From Chryseobacterium populi (GTDB lineage Bacteria; Bacteroidota; Bacteroidia; Flavobacteriales; Weeksellaceae), in assembly GCF_000282115.1 (NCBI RefSeq), contig NZ_AKJY01000009.1:22771-86770 (forward strand): 64,000 nt of DNA, in the 5' to 3' direction. The notes below the pieces were generated by a model, which saw only the letters and a list, made by a program, of their open reading frames with translations, was not told where the DNA came from and searched no databases. Shown one piece after another: positions 15,198 to 23,395 of this stretch (the stretch's first letter is position 1; each line of letters starts with the position of its first letter). The translations under genes and the position numbers were made by a program.

Positions 15198-16922
15198 TTA
15201 TAATATTCTGTAAACAGGATACTGCCTGAATGTCTTTTCCTCAAAATAGGGAGAATTTTTATACACCCAATCTAACTGGGCATTTCCGTCTTCAGCAAAT
15301 TGTTTATCAGTAGCTTTTTTTGACTCAAATTTATCTTTTAGCTTTTTATCTTTTTTCAACAATTCTGCAGCGGTATCTTCAAAAATATAGGCTGAATAAT
15401 ATTCTTTCCGGGTTAAAATTCCGTCAAAAAAATTCCAGTTAAAGAATGAATCCAATGCTTCTGGTTCCAGAGTTTCAATAATATATTTTATACCTGATTG
15501 CTGAGTAGGGACTAAATAATCTCCAGCCAGGAAGGTTATTTTTTTATTGGATTTATCTACTGTGGTCTCATAATGCAGATAATGTCCCTCATAAGGGTTT
15601 TTAACTGTTTTGAAATCATTGATTTTATAGGATTCCACGGCAATTGTACTATCCTGCGGGATAGGGTTCATCTGAATTTTGTTTCTTTTAAACTCTTCAA
15701 TAATCCGGTATTGGGACTGAGGAATGACATAATATTCAGGTATAATGATATAGCCTGTCGGCTCTGCTGTCGTAAACAGTTTTATTTTCTTTGTGAAAGG
15801 TTTGCTCCTGTCATAATACAGTCTTGATTTTCCCGAGATATCACTGGGCTTATATTTTCCTTCATAGCCTTTGAAATCCATGGTAGAAAATTTGGTAGAG
15901 TCTATTTTCCAGCGGATCCCGTATTGCTTTCCGGTCTGGTATTGTTTTAAATTTTCGAGACGGAGCTCTTTGATCTTTTTATATTCTTTATCTAAGTTCT
16001 GAAGATTAGCCAACATATATTTATAGGTTGCATCCACTCTTTTATCATAGGGTTTCAGCATATGCGTTTCAGGAACGGTACCCAAAGAATTAAATAAAGA
16101 TGTATATCCTGTGGAATATCTCGGGGAGTCTTCAAATGCAGCAAAACCTATTTCCGGAACGTCCCCGTGAATATTAACGTAAGGGGAACTTTCGTAGCCC
16201 TGTTTTTTCAGATCATCAAGGTTTTTAGCCTGGTAATCATTATAAAAATAATTTCCGAGCACATTTCCGAGGCGTTCTTTAAAAGTGGAAATATAAGTAA
16301 ATGTATACTGATAATCTGCTCCGTTGCTCACATGATTGTCAATAAATACATCAGGTTTCAGCCACTGGTAAATTTCCTGGAAGCTTCTGGCGTTTTTAGA
16401 ATCCGCTTTGATAAAATCCCTGTTTAAGTCATAATTCCGGGCATTCCCTCTGAAACCATACTGCTCCGGGCCATTCTGATTCGCTCTGGAATAAGAGCCT
16501 CTGTTTAACATTCCGCTGATATTGTAAGCTGAAATGGCTGCAATAATAAAATTTTCCGGAGTTTTAATTTTATGCATTACCAGGTCGCGCATCAGCATCA
16601 TTGTGGCATCAATTCCGTCCGGCTCACCGGGATGAATTCCGTTATTCACAAAAAGAACGGCTTTCTCTTTTCTCAGTTTTTCCAGGTCCTTTTCAGGAAA
16701 CGGATTGTAAAGAACCACATAAATGGGTTTTCCGTTGTCATCTTCTCCTTTTTTAAAGTATTGGATACTGTTGGAATTTTTTGCCAGATCCTGGTAATAG
16801 GTATTCATTTCATCATAAGTAACGGTTTGGTTACCATTTCCCTTTTCAAAAGGGGTCTGAAATGAATTTTGGCAAAAAAATAAAGATGAGCTCAGTGAGA
16901 ATAGCAGATATTTCAGTTTCAT
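15198..16922 (-). CDS. M14-family zinc carboxypeptidase, secreted
   Basis: This 574-residue protein has signal peptide MKLKYLLFSLSSSLFFCQN. The zinc site HPGEPDG (HxxE near 98) pairs with the distal His of IDNHVSNGADYQY. The substrate Arg is in NYDLNRDFIK, and the catalytic Glu is probably in GTVPETHML (near 289). The C-terminal 250 residues form an accessory domain without recognisable motifs. It is probably periplasmic or surface peptidase; peptide versus cell-wall substrate is not resolvable. It lies downstream of the ADP-ribose operon with a 123-bp gap. Confidence 0.85.
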   Translation of the reverse strand: MKLKYLLFSLSSSLFFCQNSFQTPFEKGNGNQTVTYDEMNTYYQDLAKNSNSIQYFKKGEDDNGKPIYVVLYNPFPEKDLEKLRKEKAVLFVNNGIHPGEPDGIDATMMLMRDLVMHKIKTPENFIIAAISAYNISGMLNRGSYSRANQNGPEQYGFRGNARNYDLNRDFIKADSKNARSFQEIYQWLKPDVFIDNHVSNGADYQYTFTYISTFKERLGNVLGNYFYNDYQAKNLDDLKKQGYESSPYVNIHGDVPEIGFAAFEDSPRYSTGYTSLFNSLGTVPETHMLKPYDKRVDATYKYMLANLQNLDKEYKKIKELRLENLKQYQTGKQYGIRWKIDSTKFSTMDFKGYEGKYKPSDISGKSRLYYDRSKPFTKKIKLFTTAEPTGYIIIPEYYVIPQSQYRIIEEFKRNKIQMNPIPQDSTIAVESYKINDFKTVKNPYEGHYLHYETTVDKSNKKITFLAGDYLVPTQQSGIKYIIETLEPEALDSFFNWNFFDGILTRKEYYSAYIFEDTAAELLKKDKKLKDKFESKKATDKQFAEDGNAQLDWVYKNSPYFEEKTFRQYPVYRIL

Positions 16923-17045
16923 TGAAGTAAAATTTCAGAGCTTAAAATTACTGATCTTTTGTGAAAAGATGAAAGGACTGAAAAGCAAATAAACTAATCT
17001 TCCTTTTTCGCCCTTATCCATTTCTGCTTCATTCATGGTTATATA

Positions 17046-17987
17046 TTATTTCATTAATTTTTTCTCGAGTTTATCACATAAATTTTTAATGTCTTCTTTT
17101 CTCACAAGCTCTGAAATCCATTCTTCGGGAATATTTTCAAAACCGTAATAAATTCCCGCAATCCCACCGGTGATAGCTCCTGTTGTATCGGTATCTTCTC
17201 CTAAATTAACTGCTTTAAGGACACTTTCCGAGTAACTTTCTGCATTCAGGAAGCACCATAGAGAAGCTTCTAAACTATGTAAAACATAGCCGCTAGAACC
17301 GATTGTATCTTCCTGAAATTCAAAAATGTTTTTATTTAAAATCCTCTCAAACTTGTCCATTTCATTTTGTGAACAAATTGGATTATGATTTAAAAAATAT
17401 TTTACTGTTAGCTGCATTCTATGGTAGGCTTCAACCTTCTCTTTTCCATCCAAAATTTCCAGTAAAAATTCCAAATAGATAAAACAAGAAATTACAGAAC
17501 GAATATGAGCATGGGTAATAGAAGAAACTTCTTTAATTTTATCAAAGCGTTGTTCAATTGGAAAATCCCTGATATAGAACAATAAGGGTAAAATTCTCAT
17601 TAAAGATCCATTTCCATTATCAAATTCACTCTTTCCACCACATAACTGTGGTGTATATCCTTTACTTATTTTATAAATTGCCTGCCTCGTAGCAATTCCG
17701 ATATCAAAAACTCTTCCGTGAGGAGTCCAAATTTCAGCATTGTACCATTGCAAAAATTTCAAAGCAATATCTTCTAAATCATATCCTTTGCAAAGGCTAT
17801 CTGCAAGACATAAAGCTAAAGAGCTGTCATCACTCCAGGTTCCGGCAGGCTGATGATGAGTTCCCAGAGATCTCATTTTAGTCACAGGCGAACGTTTCAA
17901 TTGTTCTCTACTTCTAAACTCCACGGGAACTCCCAGGGCATCACCAATGCAAAGCCCGAAAATTCCTGCCTGAATACTATTTTCCAT
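17046..17987 (-). CDS. ADP-ribosylglycohydrolase (DraG/ARH family)
   Basis: This 313-residue enzyme predicted to hydrolyse ADP-ribosyl bonds on proteins or small molecules with two Mg ions. The N-terminal metal motif is AGIFGLCIGDALGVPVEF followed by WSDDSSLALCLADSL. The C-terminal motif is NLGEDTDTTGAITGGIAGIYYG (near 265), the complete DxDT ligand set. It overlaps the sirtuin stop by one base and is the last enzyme of the seven-gene NAD/ADP-ribose operon read from 22220 leftward. Confidence 0.93.
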   Translation of the reverse strand: MENSIQAGIFGLCIGDALGVPVEFRSREQLKRSPVTKMRSLGTHHQPAGTWSDDSSLALCLADSLCKGYDLEDIALKFLQWYNAEIWTPHGRVFDIGIATRQAIYKISKGYTPQLCGGKSEFDNGNGSLMRILPLLFYIRDFPIEQRFDKIKEVSSITHAHIRSVISCFIYLEFLLEILDGKEKVEAYHRMQLTVKYFLNHNPICSQNEMDKFERILNKNIFEFQEDTIGSSGYVLHSLEASLWCFLNAESYSESVLKAVNLGEDTDTTGAITGGIAGIYYGFENIPEEWISELVRKEDIKNLCDKLEKKLMK

Positions 17988-18673
17988 TATGCTAAATTAA
18001 CAAGCTTATCAAACAACAGCTTCATTCCTTTGGTCGCTGTTTCTTTCATGACTACTGCTCTTTTTCCGTAACCGAATTCTGTTTCATTAGGATTGATCAC
18101 GATCAATAAGCAATCATCTTTTATCTCATGAATCAATCCTGCTGCCGGATATACCTGCAGGGAAGTTCCGATAACGATCAGGATATCCGCTTCTTTTACT
18201 TTTTCTCTCGCCGTCTGGTACAAAGGAACATCTTCCCCGAACCAAACAATAAAAGGTCTTAACTGTGCTCCGTCTTCCGCCCTGTCTCCAATAGCTATAT
18301 CTTCTCTCTGTTCGTAAACCAGGTTTTTATTGCTGCAGGAGCATGACTTGAACAATTCTCCATGGATGTGAAGAATGTTGTTAGAACCGGCTCTCTCATG
18401 CAGATCATCTATATTCTGTGTAATAATCTGAACATCAAAATATTTTTCCAGATCTGCAATTAACTGATGAGCATCATTGGGCTGAACTTCATGAAGCTGG
18501 CGTCGTCTCTGGTTATAAAATTCCAAAACCAAAGCCCTGTCTTTTCGCCAACCTTCCGGACTTGCCACATCGGTTACATTATGATTTTCCCAGAGCCCAT
18601 CTCCGTCCCTGAAGGTTTTTATTCCGCTTTCGGCACTGATTCCGGCACCGCTTAATATGGTTAGTTTTTTCAT
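17987..18673 (-). CDS. Sir2-family NAD-dependent deacylase
   Basis: This 228-residue sirtuin uses NAD+ to remove acyl groups from lysine, releasing nicotinamide and O-acyl-ADP-ribose. Seen are [27 protein letters not shown], the catalytic His in LHIHGEL and [20 protein letters not shown] contains the Y-x-x-R pair typical of SIRT5/CobB-type desuccinylases. The zinc knuckle looks incomplete: only CSC after HGELFKS, with no second Cys pair before [11 protein letters not shown]. It overlaps the macro-domain gene by 4 bp, so the O-acetyl-ADP-ribose maker and eraser are cotranslated. Confidence 0.93.
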   Translation of the reverse strand: MKKLTILSGAGISAESGIKTFRDGDGLWENHNVTDVASPEGWRKDRALVLEFYNQRRRQLHEVQPNDAHQLIADLEKYFDVQIITQNIDDLHERAGSNNILHIHGELFKSCSCSNKNLVYEQREDIAIGDRAEDGAQLRPFIVWFGEDVPLYQTAREKVKEADILIVIGTSLQVYPAAGLIHEIKDDCLLIVINPNETEFGYGKRAVVMKETATKGMKLLFDKLVNLA

Positions 18674-19191
18674 TGTCTTTCTTTTAATCGTCTTTTGTAA
18701 ATCTCTTCATTTTCTTCATCAAAGCAGACAAAAATAACTTTCTCTACGATTTTTGATTGAAAATTTCCAACTTCCCGAACTGCTATTTCAGCAGCCAGTT
18801 CTTTAGGAAATCTGTAAATTCCTGTACTGATATTTGGAATGGCTATTATTTTAACATTCATACTTTCCGCCAGTTTTAAAGAGTTTTTATAACAATTAGC
18901 CAAAAGTTCCGATCCTTTTTTTTCGTCACCATTCCAAACAGGACCAACTGTATGAATAACATATTTTGCAGGTAGATTTCCGGCTGAAGTTATAACTGCT
19001 TCCCCTGTTTTACATTTCCCTTGTCTGTTTCTGATCTCAATACATTCTTCAAGAATTTGTTTTCCCCCTGCGCGATGAATTGCTCCATCTACCCCACCCC
19101 CACCTAATAAAGAAGGATTGGCAGCATTAACGATTGCATCTGCTTTTATTTTGGTAATGTCTGCTTTTATTAATTCAATATCCAGTTTCAT
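18670..19191 (-). CDS. Macro-domain O-acetyl-ADP-ribose deacetylase
   Basis: This 173-residue macro domain of the YmdB/MacroD type shows [23 protein letters not shown] (catalytic loop with Asn and Asp), HTVGPVWNG and the phosphate loop ISTGIYRFP. It hydrolyses O-acetyl-ADP-ribose or mono-ADP-ribosyl esters. It precedes the sirtuin, whose product is its likely substrate, with a 4-bp overlap. Its ATG at 19191 lies within the last codons of the DUF4291 reading frame, a 17-bp overlap. Confidence 0.95.
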   Translation of the reverse strand: MKLDIELIKADITKIKADAIVNAANPSLLGGGGVDGAIHRAGGKQILEECIEIRNRQGKCKTGEAVITSAGNLPAKYVIHTVGPVWNGDEKKGSELLANCYKNSLKLAESMNVKIIAIPNISTGIYRFPKELAAEIAVREVGNFQSKIVEKVIFVCFDEENEEIYKRRLKERQ

Positions 19192-19817
19192 TCAGTTTTA
19201 ATTTTCTATTCAATTCTTGATCTTTGAAGGTCAAAGGTTTCTCATAAGGAATCATAAGGCTTTCAAGATCATCTTTTAATACTAAATAATGTTGTTCTCT
19301 TACAAAATCCGAAATATCTTCAATAAGAATAATATCTTCTTTGGCAAAAGATTGAATAAAATTATTTCTCAGTCCAATCTGTATTGCTCTTCTTTCTAAT
19401 TTTTTCCCAAAAGGATCATGATCCGATCCCATTGCAATCTTACTGAAGATTCCTTTACCTGCCTCTTCCATTCGTCTCTTGATACCTCTAAGTTTTTATC
19501 ATAAGAAGAATATACCGCATTTTCTAAATATTGCCTAAAAGCACTCATTTTCAAATGAATTGCTAAAACAAATTCTTGTCCTTCTTTTTCTCCCCAACCA
19601 TTTCTGTACATCATCCAAAGAAAATTGGGCTTTATCCACATCATTCTTTCTAAGCTGAAAGCCCCACCAAAATATTGATTTTCCATGGCAAATTCTCCTA
19701 TTTCTTTTCGGTAAGACTGATAATGATTTTTTCGTCATCATATTGTGCCATAATATGCTGCCCTCTTTGAGGCCAGTCCTGTAATTGTTCTTTATATTTT
19801 TTTAATTTAAGTTTCAT
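19175..19817 (-). pseudogene. DUF4291 gene with two frameshifts
   Basis: The parts match DUF4291. ATG 19817 begins MKLKLKKYKEQLQDWPQRG and IMAQYDDEKIII, then hits TAG at 19698-19700. Another frame continues with SYRKEIGEFAMENQYFGG, RMMWIKPNFLWMMYRNGW and VRLQWD, ending at 19396. A third frame resumes with DHDPFGKKLERRAIQIGL to the TAA at 19175. Break 1 lies at about 19720-19735. Break 2 is at about 19425, where restoring one C gives VRLQWDPDHDPFG. The span of 643 nt plus two bases is 215 codons. The neighbours overlap it, so it was once an intact member of the operon. Sequencing error or true decay are both possible. Confidence 0.85.
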
Positions 19818-20227
19818 TGTTTCAATTTAAAAATCAGGCTTTCTATTTCAGTATTTCCAGATATTTTAAAATTATCCCCGATAAAAATTTTTATCACTTC
19901 AATATTTCCAACTATAGCCTGATTGAATATTTCTAATTCTCCTGACGGAACCCATAATTCATTATGATTTCCTGCTCCCACATTCTGTAAAGGATATTTG
20001 TTTACAACTTCTTCCAGGACTTCAAATCTGGTTACAAAACCTAAATAATTTCCTGCTTCATCTCTGGTATTCCATTTTCCAGCAATTTCTGAAGCATAAT
20101 TTTCATCTAAAACCGGATAAAAAATCGGTTGCCATTCTAATCTTGGCGGAAATTTTTTATAATTATTTTCAATTATTAAAATCATTTCCTTTTCTCCTAC
20201 CGGTCTGTATAATATTTTCGTTTTCAT
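19814..20227 (-). CDS. ADP-ribosylation/crystallin J1-like small protein
   Basis: This 137-residue protein starts at ATG 20227 (MKTKILYRPVGEKEMILI). Upstream ATGs at 20245 and 20233 give only six or two extra residues. I recognise the conserved blocks KFPPRLEWQPIFYPVL, WNTRDEAGNYLGFVTRFEV and GNHNELWVPSGELEIFNQAIVG as a family that databases name ADP-ribosylation/crystallin J1, although it lacks the DraG metal motif. No activity is known. It overlaps the DUF4291 start by 4 bp and follows the NAD-kinase-like gene by 10 bp. Confidence 0.75.
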   Translation of the reverse strand: MKTKILYRPVGEKEMILIIENNYKKFPPRLEWQPIFYPVLDENYASEIAGKWNTRDEAGNYLGFVTRFEVLEEVVNKYPLQNVGAGNHNELWVPSGELEIFNQAIVGNIEVIKIFIGDNFKISGNTEIESLIFKLKQ

Positions 20228-20237
20228 AATCATTTTT

Positions 20238-21146
20238 TCAATCAATTACCAAAACCGCCTCTTCATCAGAAAGCCTGATTTCCACCGTGGATCCGCTGTT
20301 GAACTGTAAAAAATCCTGCTCGATTCCATCACTAAATATAAAACCATTATTTGGCATTAGAGATTCTATCATGAGCTTATTTCCCCTTTTAATAATTCCG
20401 CCGCAGATTTCAGTCTGGGTTCTTATACTTTTAAAAGGCTCTCTCACCGCAAAATATAAATCATCTTCATTCAGTTTCGGATATCTGAGCTTTTTGGAAC
20501 CTAAAATTCCGTAAGCCATATTAAAAATTGAACTCAGCCAGCCGGTACTCCCTGTTTTTGTGGAAACAATAATTCCGCTTGAAGAATGCATTTCTTCTTT
20601 TCCATTCAGCATAATTTTATATCTTGCTGAGCTGTGGGAAGAAATCCCGATAAACAGATCATTTACGGCCAGTAGTTTTTGCCCGTCATTCAATACTGCT
20701 TCTGCAAATCTCATCTTTTTTGAACTAAAATTTTCGTTGATTACAGAATTCACCCCGTTCAGAAAATTTTTAACATTGAAAGGAAGCAATACTCCATCAT
20801 ACCGTTCTTCATCAGGATTTATGGCTATAATCGGGATATTTTTGGAATATTTGGCTACATTCGCCACCAATCCGTCCTGCCCTATAACGATAATCAGATT
20901 CTTTTCGGAGAAAATATAGGACGGCACAAATTCTCTTTCCACTACTTTGTTTTTAATGACTTTGGAAAGCTTTGTCTGAACTTCAAGAAAAGAATGATAA
21001 AACTTGTCGTGCTCAGCCACATATTCCTGAAAATTCCCTCCTGAACTTTCAATATAAAACCGGGCCTGAGCCTTGGTATTGAACCTCTCTATCAAAGACT
21101 CAAGCCTTGTTTTATTTTTGATGATGATGGCATATTCTGTTTTCAT
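20238..21146 (-). CDS. Divergent NAD kinase-like protein
   Basis: This 302-residue protein has the ATP-NAD kinase fold. The TGSTGW motif and preceding serine-rich strand (SSSGIIVSTKTGSTGWLSS, near 195) match the NADK nucleotide site, and NDLFIGISSHSSARYKI occupies the NE/ND position. The usual GGDGT is replaced by IVIGQDGLVANVAKY, so both the second Gly and the Thr are altered. It may be an NAD kinase, a kinase of another ADP-ribose-like substrate, or a sensor. Its place between SPFH and ADP-ribose genes supports an NAD link. Confidence 0.75.
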   Translation of the reverse strand: MKTEYAIIIKNKTRLESLIERFNTKAQARFYIESSGGNFQEYVAEHDKFYHSFLEVQTKLSKVIKNKVVEREFVPSYIFSEKNLIIVIGQDGLVANVAKYSKNIPIIAINPDEERYDGVLLPFNVKNFLNGVNSVINENFSSKKMRFAEAVLNDGQKLLAVNDLFIGISSHSSARYKIMLNGKEEMHSSSGIIVSTKTGSTGWLSSIFNMAYGILGSKKLRYPKLNEDDLYFAVREPFKSIRTQTEICGGIIKRGNKLMIESLMPNNGFIFSDGIEQDFLQFNSGSTVEIRLSDEEAVLVID

Positions 21147-21212
21147 TTTTTTAATTTGTACAATGTAAAAAGTATTAATGATTTAAGAAATTAAATATTT
21201 CATTTTTACATT

Positions 21213-22220
21213 CTATTCTTGTTTTAAAAGATTCTCCAGCAGATCCGGGCTGATATTCAGGTTTCCGATTTTACCTGCATTTTCGGCCAGTTCCCGGAAA
21301 GCAAGGGCAATATTTGATCTGGCATCCTGGTTTCCGCTTAGGGCACTTAATACTTTCCAATCCATTTCTTTGTAAGGTTTTAAGGAAACTTCCAGCACAT
21401 ACCCCTGTGTCTCTGCTTCTTTCCTGTCATTTTCCGTTTTCTGCCCAATCAGTTGCTTTCTCTGGTTTTCAACAGAAATATCTGCAGCAATTTTCATTTC
21501 TCTCAAAATTCTGTTGTTTTCTTCCTGCTGAACTTCAGTTTCCATTCTTTTTTCTTCGATCTGCTTTTGCTTTTCTTCAACAGCAATTTCCGTATTCAGT
21601 TCAGATTCCTTGATTTTTCTTTCCTGCTCCACAGCAAAATTTCTTCTTTCATAAATCGCTTCATCAGCTTGTTGCTGCAGTTTTTCACGAGTTTCGGTTT
21701 CTAATGCTCTTGCCATTTCCGGAGTTGTCTGAACAGCCAGAATATTGGCTCCCAAAATTTCAATTCCCATGGTTTGAATTGCTTCTGAAGCCATTAATCC
21801 CTTAAGAATGTTTTCTTCAATATTTTTTGCAGAACGGATGGCTTCTTTAAGATTCAACTCATGAATAAAAGAGGATGTGGAAGTCTGCGCGAGATTGATA
21901 ATTCTCTGGTTCAGTTTTTCAATATCATTTTTTTTATAAACCCCACTTTCATTCACTGTGAAATCCAATGTATTTGAAAGCGCTTTCGGATCAGTAATTT
22001 TATAGCTTATCTGTCCCTGGATTTTTACGGTCTGATAATCAAAAGTGTTTTCATTGAAAATAAACGGCAGGTCGTTACTTCCCATTGGGATAGCAGCAAT
22101 GGAGCTGTTCGGAGCAAAATAAAAGAATGATAAACCTCTTCCTTCTCTTACAATATTTCCATTTTTAAAATGAAGAACGTAAGTCATTGAATCAAATTTG
22201 ATGTGTCTGAAACCAAACAT
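21213..22220 (-). CDS. SPFH/Band 7 domain protein
   Basis: This 335-residue protein is the first gene of the NAD/ADP-ribose operon. The Band 7/SPFH domain covers about residues 10-190 (YVLHFKNGNIVREGRGLSFFYF, VKIQGQISYKITDP, IEILGANILAVQTTPEMARALE). It is followed by a long charged coiled coil (about 190-280, Glu/Lys/Gln-rich) and a short globular tail. There is no signal peptide or clear transmembrane helix, so it probably assembles as an oligomer at the inner membrane or in the cytosol. Three copies of the operator lie upstream. Confidence 0.85.
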   Translation of the reverse strand: MFGFRHIKFDSMTYVLHFKNGNIVREGRGLSFFYFAPNSSIAAIPMGSNDLPFIFNENTFDYQTVKIQGQISYKITDPKALSNTLDFTVNESGVYKKNDIEKLNQRIINLAQTSTSSFIHELNLKEAIRSAKNIEENILKGLMASEAIQTMGIEILGANILAVQTTPEMARALETETREKLQQQADEAIYERRNFAVEQERKIKESELNTEIAVEEKQKQIEEKRMETEVQQEENNRILREMKIAADISVENQRKQLIGQKTENDRKEAETQGYVLEVSLKPYKEMDWKVLSALSGNQDARSNIALAFRELAENAGKIGNLNISPDLLENLLKQE

Positions 22221-22243
22221 AGCTTTAAGTTTTAAAATTATTA

Positions 22244-22264
22244 TTTGTGTTATATTTACGCTAA
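22244..22264. promoter_or_regulatory. Operator copy A, upstream of SPFH operon
   Basis: TTTGTGT-N7-ACGCTAA, 24 bp upstream of the SPFH start codon, fits TTTGYGT-N7-ACRCAAA with one mismatch. Its orientation is reversed relative to the other copies. A TAATTTTA -7-like element lies between it and the ATG on the minus strand, so a bound regulator would interfere with initiation. Confidence 0.6.
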
Positions 22265-22381
22265 TTAGAAATTACATAGTTTTATTCAATATATTCTTCA
22301 TATTCTGCCTGGAATAAAAAATTCATGAATTAAGAATATCCGTAGATGTAAATCTATTTTTTCAAAATCAGCTATTCTATT

Positions 22382-22402
22382 ATTGCGTTATTTTTACACA
22401 AA
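22382..22402. promoter_or_regulatory. Operator copy B
   Basis: ATTGCGT-N7-ACACAAA lies 162 bp upstream of the SPFH start. It has the same arm length and 7-nt spacer as the other copies and mismatches the arm consensus only at the first base. Confidence 0.55.
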
Positions 22403-22435
22403 TTTAAAAGAATATAAACCAATCAGCCAAATTTA

Positions 22436-22456
22436 TTTGCGTTTATTTTACACTAA
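22436..22456. promoter_or_regulatory. Operator copy C
   Basis: TTTGCGT-N7-ACACTAA lies 216 bp upstream of the SPFH start. It is centred 54 bp from copy B, about five helical turns, which would suit cooperative or looped binding. Confidence 0.55.
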
Positions 22457-22535
22457 AATATTTAAATAATTGATTATCAGCAATAAAAATATCATATACT
22501 CTTTTTACAACAATGGAGCAATGTAACTATTCAAT

Positions 22536-22620
22536 TAGGTTTCGGCCAAAGCCAATGAAATATCTATCAATTAAAAGACGGACTAAAGCCCTTTTCTATC
22601 GATATCAATTTGTGCCGCTT
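22536..22620. repeat. Decayed intergenic repeat-like element
   Basis: Two similar blocks, TTTCGGCCAAAGCCAAT (near 22540) and GACGGACTAAAGCCCTTTTC (near 22578), flank an ATCAATTAAAA linker. From memory, 'gggctaaagccc' palindromic elements with this linker recur between Chryseobacterium genes. This copy has lost most of its pairing. Confidence 0.3.
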
Positions 22621-22711
22621 ATTTTGTTTAAAATACCTCTGTTATCTTGTTTTAGGTCTACAATATCCGTGGTTATTATTATAAAAATATTTGTAAAATT
22701 TGCGTTTAAAA

Positions 22712-23389
22712 CTATTTAATCTCAAAATAAAACCCCTGTTCTTCAAGCTCCTTATATTTTTCCTGATTGAAAGTAAAAAGCTTGCCGGGTCTTCCACTAC
22801 CCTCTTTTTTTACATTATTGGTTTCGTTAAGAAGTCCGTAACTCATCATTTTTTTACGGAAATTTCTACGGTCAATTTCCTGTCCGATAATTGTTTTGTA
22901 TAAATTTTCAAGGTCTGAAAAAGGGAATTCTTCATTAAGGAGGTTAAAGCCGATCGGATGGTATTGAATTTTGGTCCGGAGCCTTTTCAAAGCAGTATCT
23001 ATGATCTTATCATGATCGAAAGCTAATTTAGGAAGTTTATTAACGCTGAACCACCGGGCATCTTCTGCATCGGAATCAGCAAAAAGCTCATGGTAGGATG
23101 GATTTACCAACCCTAAATAAGCCACAGAAACCACTCTGTTCCGGGGATCACGGCCGACGTTACCGAATGTATAGAGTTGCTCCAGAAAATCGGGTTTTAT
23201 GCCTGCTTCTTCACACAGTTCCCTTTTTACCGCATCATCAAGATTTTCATCATCTAAAACCAAACCTCCCGGTAAAGCCCAGCCGCCTTTAAAAGGGTCT
23301 ATTTTCCTTTTAATTAAAAGAATCTGAAGGTCTTTTTTATCAAAGTATCCGAAGATAACGGCATCTACCGCAACTTTTATATTTTGCAT
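22712..23389 (-). CDS. NUDIX-domain transcriptional regulator (NrtR-like)
   Basis: The protein has 225 residues. Residues 1-140 are a NUDIX domain with an intact box, GGLVLDDE-(N7)-RELCEEAGI, inside RKIDPFKGGWALPGG. Residues about 150-225 form a winged helix typical of NrtR/AraR regulators (EIDRRNFRKKMMSYGLL and GRPGKLFTF). NrtR proteins sense ADP-ribose-type ligands and control NAD metabolism. The intact box leaves hydrolase activity possible. It lies upstream of, and in the same direction as, the NAD/ADP-ribose operon, and an operator copy sits 6 bp before its start codon, indicating autoregulation. Confidence 0.88.
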   Translation of the reverse strand: MQNIKVAVDAVIFGYFDKKDLQILLIKRKIDPFKGGWALPGGLVLDDENLDDAVKRELCEEAGIKPDFLEQLYTFGNVGRDPRNRVVSVAYLGLVNPSYHELFADSDAEDARWFSVNKLPKLAFDHDKIIDTALKRLRTKIQYHPIGFNLLNEEFPFSDLENLYKTIIGQEIDRRNFRKKMMSYGLLNETNNVKKEGSGRPGKLFTFNQEKYKELEEQGFYFEIK

Positions 23390-23395
23390 AATTAA

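Larger units (their letters stand above)
22221..22711. other. Regulatory intergenic region upstream of the NAD/ADP-ribose operon
   Basis: This 491-bp AT-rich gap contains three copies of a 21-bp near-palindrome (22244, 22382, 22436) and a decayed repeat-like segment (22536-22620). A plus-strand 68-codon frame at 22513-22719 overlaps the repeat, has no recognisable protein character and is not called. Confidence 0.6.

Noticed and set aside
19175..19741. Three separate small genes in the DUF4291 region
   Set aside because: Their products are consecutive pieces of one DUF4291 protein, so they are fragments of a frameshifted gene.
22513..22719. 68-codon plus-strand ORF between regulator and operon
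   Set aside because: It overlaps a repeat-like segment, has no family pattern, and runs over the regulator stop codon.
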